DNA of 64,000 nt, from the NCBI GenBank assembly GCA_014218235.1, contig CM024766.1, positions 19,255,346 to 19,319,345 of the forward strand, in the 5' to 3' direction. Within the stretch, counting starts at the first letter, position 1. Every line of letters begins with the position of its first letter. Below, piece after piece: positions 37,001 to 47,975 of this stretch. Under the pieces are notes generated by a model. The model was not told where the DNA came from, ran no database searches, and was given only the letters and a program-made list of their open reading frames with translations. A program made the position numbers and the translations under genes. The stretch is from Colocasia esculenta (taxonomy: Eukaryota > Streptophyta > Magnoliopsida > Alismatales > Araceae).

Positions 37001-38426
37001 TCAAGGAGGATATCAGGATAGGGTGTTTGTGATAACGGGTACCAAGTAGTGATAGAGTTGGAAGGTTTGATCTTTTAAAAGTGACCCTCCTATGGCGGCA
37101 GTTTACATCGGCATCATATTCAATTAGCCAATCGACACCCAGCATGGCATCATAACCCTTCATGTCTAAACAGATAAGGTCGGCAGGGAGATTGTGTCCT
37201 CCAATTATAGTTTCACATTTCAGCAAGTAGTGAGTGAGTTCAGATTCTGAGCCTAGTGGAGAGGCTACAGTGATCTTGGATTTCAAGGGTACAGGTTTGA
37301 CAGGTAGAGTTGCAGCAAATGTGGTGGAAATAAATGAATATGCAGCTCCCGTATCAATAAGCACAAAAGCAGGTTGAGAGTGTATGGAAATGGTACCTTC
37401 CACCATACCCCCTTCCTCGGGTAGGTCAGCTTCCATGACAGCATTAAGGCGTCCCTGACGCCGTGGTACATTCTGGGCTCTATCTGGTTGGTCCTTCATC
37501 ATTGGGCAGTCAGGAATACGGTGGTCACGACCACCGCATCTCAAGCATGCCCCGAGCTTCTTCCAGCATTCCTCAGCTCGGTGTCCTGGTTTATCACAGA
37601 ACTTGCAGTTCTCAGACAACTGCCTACCTTCCATTTTGACTCTTTTGTCTCCCGCAGCGTCTCTTCCAGCATTTGGCCTCTTGTTGTTGCTGTTAAAGTT
37701 GTTATTGTTGCTATGAAACGTTGGAGCAGTATTAGGTGCTCCCTTCTTGACAAAGACCGGCTTAGAGTTGTCCTTGCCCCTCATGCCCTCTACTTTGGCC
37801 ATGGTGTCTTCTACCAGCTGAGCTCTTTGGACCATCTCAGTGTAAGTTTGAATGTTGTGTGGTCCGAGCCTTTCAATGAACATGGGCCTGAGTCCATCCA
37901 TGAAACGGTTGGCCTTCAACCTTTCTGTGCCCACAAGATGTGGGGCATACACTGCCAGGCGAGCGAACTGAGCTTCATACTCAGCCACAGACATGCTCTT
38001 TTGTTTTAGTGCAGCAAACTCTGCTGCCTTCTTCTCCTTCACTCTCTCAGAGAAATACTTTCCCTGGAATATCTCCAGGAATCCGGCCCACTCTAGTTCA
38101 ACTACGTTTGGCAGGTGGGCCGAGGTGGCCTTCCACCATGCTCGAGCATCCTTAGTAAGTTGGAAAGTGGCCAGTACCACTTTTTCCCTATTGGTGCATT
38201 GCATTACTTGGAAAATCCTTTCGATCTCCTCTTGCCAATTTTCTGCTTCATCTGGGTCAGGGGATCTATAGAAACGAGGAGGGTTCAAACTCCTAAAATT
38301 CCGGTGCAGATCACCGGCTCCGTTCCTTGCAGCCGCAGCCTGATTTCCAGCCTGAACTACATTTTGCAGGGCTTGCGTAAGTCCAGCCACAGTATCTTGC
38401 ATAGCTTGCCACTGGTTGCGAGCCAT
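34002..38426 (-). CDS. gag-pol: Element E gag-pol polyprotein, intact, with chromodomain
   Basis: One uninterrupted 1474-codon ORF. Gag domain at residues 50-215 ([30 protein letters not shown]). Two zinc knuckles near 271-305 ([14 protein letters not shown] and [14 protein letters not shown]). Aspartic protease near 355 ([12 protein letters not shown]). RT with the [10 protein letters not shown] box near 694. RNase H from about 836 ([19 protein letters not shown]) to DALSRKP near 945. Integrase zinc domain near 1057-1100 ([28 protein letters not shown]), core with D in GMDFILGLP (about 1121), D in SDRDPRFTS (about 1185) and E in GQTERTNQ (about 1222). A C-terminal chromodomain ([20 protein letters not shown]) is expected to steer integration to heterochromatin. 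All catalytic residues are present. It starts at the first ATG, 239 bp from the LTR. Its role is to make the particle and copy and integrate the element. Confidence 0.97.
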   Translation of the reverse strand: MARNQWQAMQDTVAGLTQALQNVVQAGNQAAAARNGAGDLHRNFRSLNPPRFYRSPDPDEAENWQEEIERIFQVMQCTNREKVVLATFQLTKDARAWWKATSAHLPNVVELEWAGFLEIFQGKYFSERVKEKKAAEFAALKQKSMSVAEYEAQFARLAVYAPHLVGTERLKANRFMDGLRPMFIERLGPHNIQTYTEMVQRAQLVEDTMAKVEGMRGKDNSKPVFVKKGAPNTAPTFHSNNNNFNSNNKRPNAGRDAAGDKRVKMEGRQLSENCKFCDKPGHRAEECWKKLGACLRCGGRDHRIPDCPMMKDQPDRAQNVPRRQGRLNAVMEADLPEEGGMVEGTISIHSQPAFVLIDTGAAYSFISTTFAATLPVKPVPLKSKITVASPLGSESELTHYLLKCETIIGGHNLPADLICLDMKGYDAMLGVDWLIEYDADVNCRHRRVTFKRSNLPTLSLLGTRYHKHPILISSLKASKLINQGCGAFLVSILATEKKKPTLEDIPIARDYPDVFPEELPGIPPEREVNFTIELLPRAAPVSKALYPMSPVELQELKRQIQELLDQGFIRPSTSPWGAPVLFVRKKDGTMRLCIDYRQLNQLTIKNKYPLPRIDELFDQISGAQYFSKIDLRSGYHQLRIKEEDIHKSAFRSRYGHYEFVVMPFGLTNAPAAFMQLMNNIYRPYLDQFIVVFIDDILIYSKSKDEHEEHLKVALQVLRDNQLYAKLSKCEFWMEEVSFLGHIISKEEISVDPSKVEAVKGWERPTTVSEIRSFLGLAGYYRRFIKDFSKIAVPMTRLTRKENPFAWTGECEESFRALKEHLTSAPVLTLPVAGGSFEVYTDASGIGLGCVLMQEGKVICYASRQLKKHEDNYPVHDLELAAVVFALKIWRHYLYGEKFIVFSDHKSLKYLFSQQDLNMRQRRWLEYLKDFDFTIQYHPGKANAVADALSRKPMITLSSLMVEEWKLLEDFAKLNIDADTKEKGCFVASVRAQPTLLEDITTLQDNDPVLVEIKANLDQRPDFSLTEDGRLLFRDRVCVPDHAETKKMIMDEAHKTRYTIHPGTTKMYQDLKRSFWWPNMKREVAEYVARCLTCQRVKAEHLRPTSKLKLLEIPAWKWEGIGMDFILGLPKSRGGFDGVWVIVDRLTKSAHFFPVKNKWSVDVLAALYVKEIVRLHGVPVSIVSDRDPRFTSHFWKGLHYSLGSKLNFSTAFHPQTDGQTERTNQVIEDMLRACVLDFGGSWHEHLPLVEFAYNNSYQASIQMAPFEALYGRSFRSPICWYEVGEKQMLGPEMIRETIEKVKLIRERMAVAQQRQKAYADNRRRDLEFQVGEHVFLKVSPGRGIRRFDIKGKLSPRFVEPFEILERVGEVAYRLALPPQMDGIHNVFHISMLKKYVRDPWHVIEYELLEFNKDGTYQEKPIKIVDRELRQLRNKVIPLVRVRWNQRMDEDDTWEIEEAMRKRFPELFTSKCTTLV

Positions 38427-38645
38427 TGCAGTTGAGTGAGAGTGTTATGAGGGTTCCTGAGAAAAGGATGGAAACCAATTAATGTCTCTAGATACATTAT
38501 AAGAGTCAAAGGGTAGGAGTGTTTAATTCTTTCTAACATATTCCCAGTCTCTACCCATTCTCACCAGGTACTATGTTTAATTTTTCATGACCTAGGTTCC
38601 GTAGGTATCTCCTATTCCTGAGACATATCCTATTTGGTATTCCTA

Positions 38646-38658
38646 GGCTCTGATACCA
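38646..38658 (-). other. Primer-binding site of element E
   Basis: The minus strand reads TGGTATCAGAGCC, complementary to the initiator methionine tRNA, six bases inside the 5' LTR end. Confidence 0.95.
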
Positions 38659-38664
38659 CTAAAC

Positions 38665-41600
38665 TGTCACGTCCCGAGAATTACACAGCGGATATTAGTT
38701 CGAAGAATTCGAGTCTATATCCCTAGACGTGGACAGTCGACAAATAAGCCTCTAGCTAGCACGCACTAAATGTGTAACAACACAACATCATATAGGGCCC
38801 AAATGTTGAACTCAAAATAAATTGTAATCCGATCTCAACTCATTTTATAAAAATTGGAAACTAGTACAAGACTGAAACTCAATAAAAGGAAAGTACATTT
38901 ACCCCTCACTTCCTACTACATGTTCTAACTCTCAAAATAAACTAACCATAGATAGACTCAAAATTGGAACGCTCATCACTCGGATGCATTCCTATCCTCG
39001 ACTTGCTCTTCCTCTTGAGTTTCATAGTCACCTAGATTGGGAAAAGGTAGGGAATGAGCAAACTCTCCCAGTAGGATTTATATCTCAATGTGCGGGCAAT
39101 GATATAAGTGATTAACATTTTAGAACTAAGAAAGTACGATGAATGATATGCAAGTACGAATAAAACTCATTAAAACATGATATATAAAACAAGCTGGATA
39201 GAGTGAACAAGATAGAATAAGATTTTTGAACAAGATGACAAGAGAGAACTAGCAATAGATCACTTTGTACAAGCACGCAAGATTTCACTTGATGTCAATA
39301 GTTTTCAAGAAAACAAGATATCACTAGTTGTAATAAATGCAGGATGGCCATATCACGCAAGCAAGCAAGCAAGATTGCACAAGCACGATCAAGTAACACT
39401 AATCAGGCACGTAGACACTAATGTACACCAAGGAAAGATCCACCAAGAATGCACACAGGTCACGTGTATGTGGTTATGTATCTAACATTCAACAAGCAAG
39501 AAAGTACTCCCAGCGCAGATGCAACGCCAGTAATCATTATACCCCATGGTTAACAGTATATTTATGACTCGCCGTCATTGGGGCTAGACTGGAGCCCTTG
39601 GACACACGCCGTGCCCTGTCAGCCATCTCATGTAAAATTTTAAATGTAGATACCCACAGTCATAAATAATGGCCAATGAGAGTTTCAAAATGTAGCATGT
39701 GTAATGTCATGTTCATGATGATGATGAGAAGAAATAAATAATTAAATTGAACATGATTCTATGAGGACAATGGTCAAGAGATAAATTCAGCAGCTGAACG
39801 GTATGATTTATAGTTTAGTTCAATCTTTACAATTAATGGCTTTAGTCTAGATTGTAATTCATGCTCACGAGAATAAGAAGAGAAAGGAAGTGCACGCCCT
39901 TGATGTAAAGTGTGTAGGGATGTACGCGTGTCAATTCACAAACCGTCGGTCTCAAACTCTCGGAAAAACACTTAACATGATGGCATGCAGTGAACAATGC
40001 ATTTACCTACATGTGGGTTTACAAGATTTTAAGATAATATTCATCGTTTAAATCAAGCTTGAATGGTAACAAGAGTGAATCACAAGTTTCATGTATGATC
40101 ATTTCATTAAAAAAGCAATTAGAATAATATTCATGTAATTAAGGATTTTTCAATGGGTTAAACACTTTTAAGCCATTAAATAGACATTATGTAATGAACA
40201 GACCCAAGACAGGCAATATTTTGCAAAGGTAGTGTCGACACAACCCATACTGGTGTCGACACCATGCTTCGAACACAAAGCAAAAACATGAAAAACTGGT
40301 CAAGTAGTGTTGACACTAGTTCAAGTAGTGTCGACACTAGAGACAGGTTCCAGAAAACCTTCTGGCCAACATGGGACAGTGTGTCGACACTAGATCAGGT
40401 AGTGTCGACACTAGATCAGCTCCCAGAAACTTTCTGGGTCAAACTGGGACAGTGTGTCGACACTAGATCAGGTAGTGTCGACACTAGAGACCTTCCCATA
40501 ACACCTTCTGGGCTGGTTTGGGACAATGTGTCGACACTAGTCCAAGTAGTGTCGACACTAGTGCCCTTCCAGAAAATAAACTTACAGGTCAAGGGTAACC
40601 CGAAAATACATCTCATGTAGGATTTTCTTACACCTCTTATAACTCTCTAACGAATGACATTTAGACAAAACGTTCAACACAAAAGATGACTAGGACAACT
40701 AGTAGAAGAATTTTGATGTTGGGGGTTTGATCTACTTCTGTCTCGAATCCCGAGAAAACATGTGATGAACAAAAATTCAAGTGTAGCCCGAAATTCTAGT
40801 ATCATGCAGTGACTCTCTTCCTATGCCTTTAACACTCTAACCAAGGACTTTTGGACAAAATGTCCAACATAAAAGATGATCGTGACTTCAAGTAGAAAAA
40901 CTTTTATGAAGGAAGTTTAGTCAAATTCAGTCTTGAATCGTGGCCATGATATGAAGAACAGAAAAAGCCCTAACAGTGCGCGACTTTGGAAGAACACTTA
41001 TAACTCAAAATATACTCATTAGAATTTGATGAAACCAGTGGGAAACGAAATTTAACTTGATGCTATACACATTGGTATATGATATATTAAGGTTTGGCCC
41101 GAGAAAACCTACCTTATGGGTTGAAGGAGTCTCATTTGTTCCAGCAAACCCGTGTTCAGACCACTTGGAGGAGAACACTTACTGCTACGTGTATACTGCA
41201 TGGAATTTGAGAATTCTACTTGGGTTAGAACGTAGACTTGACCCTCTTTCCAGGTGTATAAGCCTTGCAAGGTTTGGTTTAGGTTTTACTCACCTTTGGT
41301 CGACTTCAAGATGATGGTCTGTGCAGGTCGCAGCAGACACAACGGGGAAAAAGAACGGCTTGGTGTGGATGATCTCCTGCTCCCCAGCCACCAAGAACTT
41401 CTCCACACGACCCCAGCAAGTTCTAAAACTCATCCCTAAGGTTTGGTGAAGAATATTTAAGCAACCATGGTGTTTTAGGAGTCCTATTATGACTAGGAAA
41501 GCCAGGTTGCGGTTTTGACAGGTTAGTTTCCTACTTAGGGAGGATTTCTTCTTCCCATAGAGTGTGTGAGGCTTTAGGAAACCTCCCACCATAGATAGGC

Positions 41601-41952
41601 ACGAATTTGGGTTGCCAAGAATGCATGATTGTATCCCAATTCAACTCAAATTGTCTCTTTCTAATTTCAGCGTATTTAGAGTTATGAATTTCCATGCATT
41701 TTCTAGCTTTATTTGATTATTGGGCCAAATGATGTCCATTGACCCAATTATGATATTGGGTCATTAATATGTAATGTTGGAAGTCCCTCCAACACTTTTA
41801 TTTAAATTTTGATTGCATCGTATTTCCGTGTTAACGATTTTCCGACTTGTTATAGTACGTACGATATTGATGCGTATGTTTTACATGCTTGGAAATTATT
41901 TATTTCCTTTTATTTGAATTATTTGTATAACTAAAATTTCCGGGGTGCTACA
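38665..41952 (-). mobile_element. 5' LTR of element E
   Basis: 3288 bp, from TGTCACGTCCCG (plus strand, 38665) to GGGGTGCTACA (41952). It should hold the active promoter, but its TATA-like box reads CATAGATAGG at about 41590-41599 where the 3' LTR has CATATATAGG, a single T-to-G change. Other landmarks match the 3' LTR. Both ends are fixed by the target duplication and by the primer-binding site. Confidence 0.96.
40219..40566. repeat. GTCGAC dyad array, E 5' LTR
   Basis: Same five-pair array as in the 3' LTR, with nine exact GTGTCGACAC sites and one GTGTTGACAC. The 44-bp block shared with the Sirevirus is at 40219-40262. Confidence 0.93.
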
Positions 41953-43829
41953 CCCGTAACAAAATCCATAGTGACCGCTTCCCACTTCCATACTGGAATC
42001 TCCATCTTCTGCATAAGTCCAGATGGTCGTTGCCACTCTGCCTTTACTTGCTGGCATACAAGACATCTAGACACATACTCCGCTACATCCTTCTTCATGC
42101 CAGACCACCAAAAAGATCTCTTCAAATCTTGGTACATCTTAGTGTTACCCGGATGAATAGAGAATCTAGACCTATGAGCCTTCGCTAAAACATGCTCACG
42201 GACATCCACGATGTCTGGAACACAAACACGGTGATGGAATCTAATCACGTCATCCTCATCACGAGCAATGCCTGCCTTGCCCACTAACTCTTGGAGTCGA
42301 GGGTTGGCTTTCTGTTGCTCGATCACCTCATCCAACACCGAAGACCTAATGGACAACTGAGCCACAAAAGCTTGGCATAAGGATGGCTCTAACTCAGTCA
42401 TCGCACACACTGCATCCTCCAACATCTTCCAATCCTGCTGGAGAGACGACCTCTTCCTACTAAGGGCATCTGCTACAACATTCGCCTTTCCAAGATGATA
42501 CTAGAGGTCGAAGTCATAGTCCTTCAGGAACTCAATCCATCTTCTCTTCCTAAGGTTTAATTCCTTTTGGGAGAAAAAATACTTTAGACTCTTGTGCTCA
42601 GTGAACACCTCAAATCTGACACCATAAAGATAGTGCCTCCAGATTTTCAGTGCATGAACCACTGCCGCAAGCTCAAGATCATGAGTCGGATAGTTTCGCT
42701 CATGCTCCTTCAATTGACGAGAAGCATACGCTACTACCCTTCCTTGCTGCATCAATACACAGCCAAGGCCAATCCGAGATGCATCCGTGTAGATAGAAAA
42801 ACCCTCTACACCACTCGGCAAAACTAACATAGGAGCCGAAGTGAGCTTAGTCTTCAATAATTGAAAACTACTCTCACACTCCTCAGACCAGAAAAACTTT
42901 ACTCCCTTTCTGGTTGGCTGAGTCAATGGTGCGGCGATGGATGAAAATCCCTCAATGAATCGCCGATAATAACCCGCCAAACCAAGAAAACTCCTAATCT
43001 CCGAAGGAGTCTTGGGAATCTCCCAATCCATAACAGCCTGGACTTTTGCTGGATCCACTGCTACACCAGCACCGGAGATTACATGCCCAAGGAAATGAAC
43101 CTCGCGCAACCAAAAATCGCACTTGCTGAATTTTGCATACATCTTGTGCTCTCGAAGAACCTCTAATACTACCCTTAAATGCTGACGATGTGTGGCCTCA
43201 TCCGAAGAGTAGACCAACACGTCATCAATGAAAACTACGATGAAACTATCTAGGTATGGTCTGAACACCCTGTTCATGAGATCCATGAATGCTGCCGGGG
43301 CGTTGGTCAAACCAAAAGGAAGGACCAAAAACTCATAATGTCCATAACGGATTCTATAAGCCGTCTTGGACACATCCTCACTCCTAATCCTCAACTGATG
43401 ATAACCAGACCGCAAATCAATCTTAGAAAAGATTGATGCATTTTGCAGCTGGTCAAATAAATCATCAATCCGAGGTAAGGGATACCTGTTCTTCACCGTC
43501 ACTTGGTTTAGCTTTCTATAATCAATGCATAACCGAAGTGATCCATCCTTCTTCTTCACGAATAAGACAGGTGCGCCCTAAGGGGAAACACTAGGGCGAA
43601 TGAATCCCTTATCTAACAAATCCTGCAACTGCTTCCTTAGCTCAGCTAATTCTGCAGGTGCCATCCGATAAGGGGCCTTTGAGATAGGAGAGGTACCGGG
43701 AAGCAACTCTAGAGTGAACTCTATCTCTCTATCCGGTGGCAAACCAGATAAATCATTAGGAAAGACATCTGGAAACTCTCGCACTACATCTATCTCCGCA
43801 AGAGTAGGTGACTCACTAGCCTTGGGTAC
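41953..43829 (-). pseudogene. pol: Chromovirus H RT, RNase H and integrase N-terminus
   Basis: Middle part of H pol between element E (below) and the Tat-type LTR (above). RT begins near 43780 ([20 protein letters not shown]) and has [17 protein letters not shown] and the [10 protein letters not shown] box near 43210-43240. A stop TAG replaces Trp of SPWGAP near 43577. RNase H has [10 protein letters not shown], but its third catalytic Asp is Glu (FTEHKSLKY near 42585-42610), and a TAG at about 42501 replaces Gln. The integrase zinc domain ([27 protein letters not shown]) runs to 41958, where E interrupts after MDFVTG. Family twin of element C. Dead through stops and two nested insertions. 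Confidence 0.94.
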
Positions 43830-44691
43830 TGATACGGAGATTTTCGAGCAGGTCGGCTATCCCCGAAGACAGCCGACCACATCTAAAGGTAGAGTCTGAC
43901 GTTCCACATCAAGTATTAGCCGCCCGACAGGCTCGCCTCCAGTTCCTCTCGGCTCGGCCTCGAACTCAGATGAGGCCGACCTTGTTACCAGAACTTTCAG
44001 AAGAGTCCATGAGATTGACAAAGGTACAAGATATCCGAACTAATCGAGGTGTTCCCATCAGGTTGGATGGAACCTTGGATCAGCCGACCTCATTAAGGCC
44101 ACTAGCCGACACCTTATCTACATGGTATCAATGATGCTTTATGCGTCTCAGACCTCTCTACAGCTCGGCCCGAGCAGTCTTGAAACACCCTCAAATAAGA
44201 GCTTCTCTCCGATTGAGCACCTCGGGTTATCAAAGCTCAGGCCATGCCGACCTAGAGCTCGGCGTCCTCGCGTGCCCCGTCACAGCCCTCACGGTGTCAA
44301 CAGATGAATGAGGTAACAACCGAGAATTGCACAACCGTAAATCACGGCCATTAAGACCACGATCTCGGCGATCAGGTCTATAGGTGGCATCCACGATCAT
44401 CGCAGTTTGATAGGGAAGTAACGGTGCCCAATCCGGCGGGAATCTCGGTAACTCCCAGCGAGATTGACGGCTCATCCAGCTCACACGTACGTGTCCTAAC
44501 ACTATATAAAGGTTAGACATTCCAAAGACAAAGGTACGCGATTCTCCCCCCACGCTAGGCCATTCTGCTCGGCTAGCAACTGATTTGAGCGTCGGAGTGT
44601 CTCCCCGCCGAGCCCACCCGGCGGGCTTTGTAGGTCAGGTCGTGAGCTCGGGAGCAGCATGACACGTCGGCCAAGCGCGCCTCAAAAGGGA
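43830..44691 (+). mobile_element. Tat/Ogre-type solo LTR, left part
   Basis: GC-rich LTR starting TGATACGGAG and preceded by the five-base target GGTAC (43825-43829). It has a TATA box followed by TTGAGCGTCGGAGTGTCT near 44585-44602, a motif characteristic of Tat-lineage (Ogre/Retand-type) LTRs around the transcript start region. It is cut at 44691 by the Sirevirus and resumes at 61014. The full length would be about 950 bp. No internal region or pol is present, so it is a solo LTR. GTCGGC repeats are frequent. Confidence 0.78.
44503..44510 (+). promoter_or_regulatory. TATA box of the Tat-type LTR
   Basis: TATATAAA in the context CACTATATAAAGG, about 80 bp before the GAGCGTCGGAGTG motif. Confidence 0.7.
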
Positions 44692-46334
44692 TGAAGGATC
44701 GAGGAAAATATGTGGATAAGATCTAGAAGGGGGGGATGAATAGATCTATGCCACTTTCTGCGGAAGCTTAAGCAATTTAAAAACTTTTAGAATTAGAGGC
44801 AATTTTAACAGTGAAGATTACAGATCTGATGAGATGTTAAGTGAGTTGATAAAATAGATGTGAAAAACCAGTTGATTAAGTGAATCTTAGGCAATCCTAT
44901 GCAAGCATCTAACGGATAATAGAATCAAACCACAAATAGACAAGTGCACAGAGATTTTTAGGTGGTTCGGAAATCACCCATGTGATTCCTACATCCACCC
45001 CTCACACCCAGTGAGGATTCACTAAACAACCTGGGTAACACACCCACTGGAGCCAGACAACTCCAACACCTGAGTTTACAACTCACACAACTCTAGAGTA
45101 AGACTACTCTAGATCCCTGAGCAAGACTGCTCAACAACCACTTGAGTTCGACAACTCAAACTGAGCACAATGGCTCACAAATGACTTTGCTAGACACTAA
45201 CACAAGACATAGATCTTCTAGCAGCAGATCATGTCGAACATGAGAACATTCATGAGAATTATGCAGAAGCACTTGCACAATCTCAAAATGTCTAAGAAGA
45301 ATAGAAGTACAGTAGGAATTGTATGAAAAGACTTTGTTCTTCAATTGTACTCCCTTGTAGAAGTTCAGATTGGGAAGAAGCTTGGATTCTTGAAGTCCCA
45401 AACGATGCTCTGCACTTTTAAACTTGGGATCTTCCTTGAATTCTTCTCCAATGGATGCTTCTACTTGATCTGCTTCCTTGAGGCGCTTCAATTGCTTTTT
45501 CAAGGATCACACTCCAATTCTCACACTTGAATTGATGAGAATTGGTCTTCAGAAGATGCCAGGAGAGCAGAGAAGGGAGATGAGCTCTTCTTGCCGCCAA
45601 AGGAAACTTTCTGGAGGCTCCAAGAGTTCGTTGGGTCTCTTGATGTGATGGATGGCCATTTGGGGGTTTTTTATACCCAAAAGATTCCAAAGATACCGTT
45701 TAGGTACAAGGGCACACGATCCTAGGTTGATACACCATCGCCCTAGGATGACACGTGGCAATCATCCATTTTAAGTTGCAATCTTTCCGTAGTGTGTCGA
45801 CCTGCCCTGATGGTGGTGTCGACCTGCTGTCCTAATTCTGAAAACAGGCTATTCTGGGAATTGATCCAGTGTCGATTTGCCCTGGTGGTGGTGTCGACCT
45901 GCTGTCCCAATTTTGAAAACAGGCTGTTCTGGGAACGAGGTCCAGTGTCGACCTGCCCTCATCCTGCGTCGACCTGAGTAGACTAATTCCTGGAATTTGC
46001 AACTCGTGTCGACCTACTCTTTGACTAGTGTCGACACAGTCTCAGCATTTCTTCAGCTTTTTGCCTTTGAGTCTGAGGTGTTGTGTCGACACCATTGTGG
46101 GGTGTGTCGACACTACCTTTGCAAAAAGTATTTGTACTTGAAAATTAAACACATATATCATTAGTAAAATATTTTATTATGAGTACAAATGATAAGTGTG
46201 CTTTGAAACATGTTTTTTCAATATAAATTTCAGGTGAAATGTGTTTATCATGTTTCAATCAATTTGCATTCAAATCATATTTGTCATCATCAAAATAAGA
46301 GGGGAAATGATATGAAATTACACTCAACCCAACA
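44692..46334 (-). mobile_element. 3' LTR of the Sirevirus
   Basis: On the plus strand it starts TGAAGGATCGAGG and ends CTCAACCCAACA. A minus-strand TATA box (GGTATAAAAA, about 45667-45678) lies near the middle. It holds the GTCGAC array at 45796-46126, in the part upstream of the TATA box in the sense direction. Confidence 0.96.
45796..46126. repeat. GTCGAC dyad array, Sirevirus 3' LTR
   Basis: Ten sites (nine GTCGAC, one GTCGAT) in five pairs with 21-22 bp between the two starts of a pair and 53-54 bp between pairs in the best part, a 75-bp repeat. The spacers contain GAAAACAGGCTGTTCTGGGA and variants. Read on the minus strand, the array is colinear with the plus-strand array of element E. 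Confidence 0.93.
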
Positions 46335-46349
46335 ATCTCCCCCTTTTTG
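46335..46349 (-). other. Polypurine tract of the Sirevirus
   Basis: The minus strand reads CAAAAAGGGGGAGAT just before the 3' LTR. A near copy (GTCAAAGGGGGAGAA) lies at 46719-46733, and others occur further upstream. Confidence 0.92.
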
Positions 46350-46757
46350 ATGATGGCAACATTAAATCCATATGACAATGAGGTTTTGATGAGATGTGAT
46401 TTTAAGTAATTTTTGGTTATTCAAAGTCCTTATTTTTCTTTTTGTTCATGATTGTCAAAGACCTTTAAATATAACTCAGTCATAATTGATGGTTGTACTT
46501 GTGAAGTACAATGTTACTTGAAGTAAGTTAGTTGCATAAAGAGGTCAAGCAACTTGACAAGTATTCATACATTCACATTCACATAACAATTTTCAATCAC
46601 ATTGAAGACACAAATAGAGAAATTCATTCAAGCGAAGCAAAAAGCATTTCATTTCATTCAAGAGAAACATTACAAACTTTCCAAAACATTACAATCAATT
46701 CTTGTTCTCTTTCTTTCTTCTCCCCCTTTGACATCATCAAAAAAAAAAAAAATTACA

Positions 46758-46965
46758 TTATGAAGAAGGTGGAGGAGGAGGAATGGGAAGTAAGATTGTC
46801 TCAATGTCTGACAGTCTTTTCTCCATGAAAGTCAAGCTGGACTTGATTTGATCTTGAATGGTTGTGAATTTTGTATGCAAGTAATGTTCCATTCTGTCTG
46901 AGTTTTCTATCAAAGTATCTTGAATTCTGTCTAGATCAGCTGATGTGGGTTGTGAAGAAGAAGAT
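46758..46965 (-). pseudogene. C-terminal piece of the envelope-like ORF, cut off by the solo LTR
   Basis: When the solo LTR and one AAGAT copy are ignored, the reading frame of the main envelope-like ORF continues here for roughly 68 codons and stops at TAA (46758-46760). The segment is Ser/Gln-rich, then amphipathic, then Pro-rich at the end. The frame is intact, so the ORF was probably open until the LTR landed. The short non-coding stretch 46350-46757 is otherwise the 3' untranslated part with a spare polypurine motif. Confidence 0.75.
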
Positions 46966-47204
46966 TGTAAGACCCTCGAATTTCCGTCGTATTTTTTGTA
47001 ATTATGTGTGTGTATTGTGTTTGAGTATGTATGTACGTATTTACGTAGGTATTAAAATAGTATAATTACGTGTACATGTGTTTATATTAAACGTAAATAA
47101 TGTATGTATTGCATGGTGATAGTATGAATATAATACCATGTACATACTGCATGTATAGAAGCTTGGTATGCATGGTTTTCTACATAATTAGGGTTCTGGC
47201 CGAA

Positions 47205-47300
47205 GGCCCTATTGGCGTCAACCCCTGGCCGTTGAGGTGGTGTCAGCGTCCAGCCCTGGACGGCAACACTGATTCTGGCGTCCAGCGATATGGACGTCAA
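47205..47300. repeat. GGCGTC/TTGACG cluster 1, solo LTR
   Basis: TTGGCGTCAACCCC, GGCCGTTGAGG, TCAGCGTCCAG, GGACGGCAACAC, GGCGTCCAGCG and GGACGTCAACTT lie about 240-335 bp into the LTR, the position of cluster 1 in LTR H. Confidence 0.65.
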
Positions 47301-47884
47301 CTTCTCTGGCCTGCATGCGCAGCAGAGCTGCAAACTTCTGAAGCAAGGCATGGCAACCATTGGGGGGATGTCCCCCAACGGCTCCAAAGCTGTCTAATCG
47401 GTATGGTGAGTGGGTGAGGGCCTCTCCTACATCCTGAACCCGAAATGGTCTCTCCCCCACTTCTCATTTCACCCTTGCAAGAGGAGAGAAGAAGAGAGAA
47501 AACCCTAGAGCTTTCTGTGAGAAAACCCCATTTTAGAACCCTCAAATCCAACCCCTTGGAGCTGGATTTGGAGATCTTCTGCATCAAGGAGGAAGCTGAA
47601 GCAAAGGGGAAGGCTTCCCCATCATCCCCTCGGCGTGGAGATCACCCAGGAGCTCGGAGGAAAGCAATCTTGGAGGCACTTCTGCATCTTCTTGGAACTG
47701 TTCAAGGAGGTCTTCTTCGAGCCACAAATCTCTTGGAGGATTTTTAGAGAGGCAAGTGACCTATCCATGGTGTTCCCGTAGGAGTCTAGGAGGTTTTTGT
47801 GATTTTTATGGAATTTTCCTTGAGTCCTAGACCCTCCATTTCACCCAAGATTTAGAGCTCGGGTCTGTGTTTCTGCACAGACCT

Positions 47885-47975
47885 GAGTAAACGGCAAGGT
47901 CCCTGGACGCCCAGTTCATCCTTGGCGTCCATCGATCATGCCGCTGACTCTGAGTCAGCGGCCAGAGACCACCGT
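47885..47975. repeat. ACGGCA/GGCGTC cluster 2, solo LTR
   Basis: GTAAACGGCAAGG, TGGACGCCCAG, TTGGCGTCCATCG, GCCGCTGACTC and GAGTCAGCGGCC lie about 920-1010 bp into the LTR, after a GCACAGACC block as in LTR H. GCCGCTGACTC and GAGTCAGCGGC form a nearly perfect 11-bp inverted repeat. Confidence 0.68.

Larger units (their letters stand above)
30663..41952 (-). mobile_element. Full-length chromovirus E (Tekay/Del type)
   Basis: An 11,290-bp element with two LTRs of 3288 bp each, a primer-binding site, an intact gag-pol ORF and a polypurine tract. It is flanked by the five-base duplication CCCGT at 30658-30662 and 41953-41957, inside the integrase gene of element H. The LTRs are closely similar: by eye about 4-5% different over the first 400 bp and less elsewhere, so the insertion is relatively young. 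The last LTR dinucleotide on the lower side is mutated (TT for TG on the plus strand at 30663). The nearest LTR relative in the window is G, and more distantly A. Confidence 0.97.

Noticed and set aside
47445..47747. 100-codon ORF in the solo LTR
   Set aside because: It lies in non-coding LTR between the two inverted-repeat clusters; no recognisable domain.
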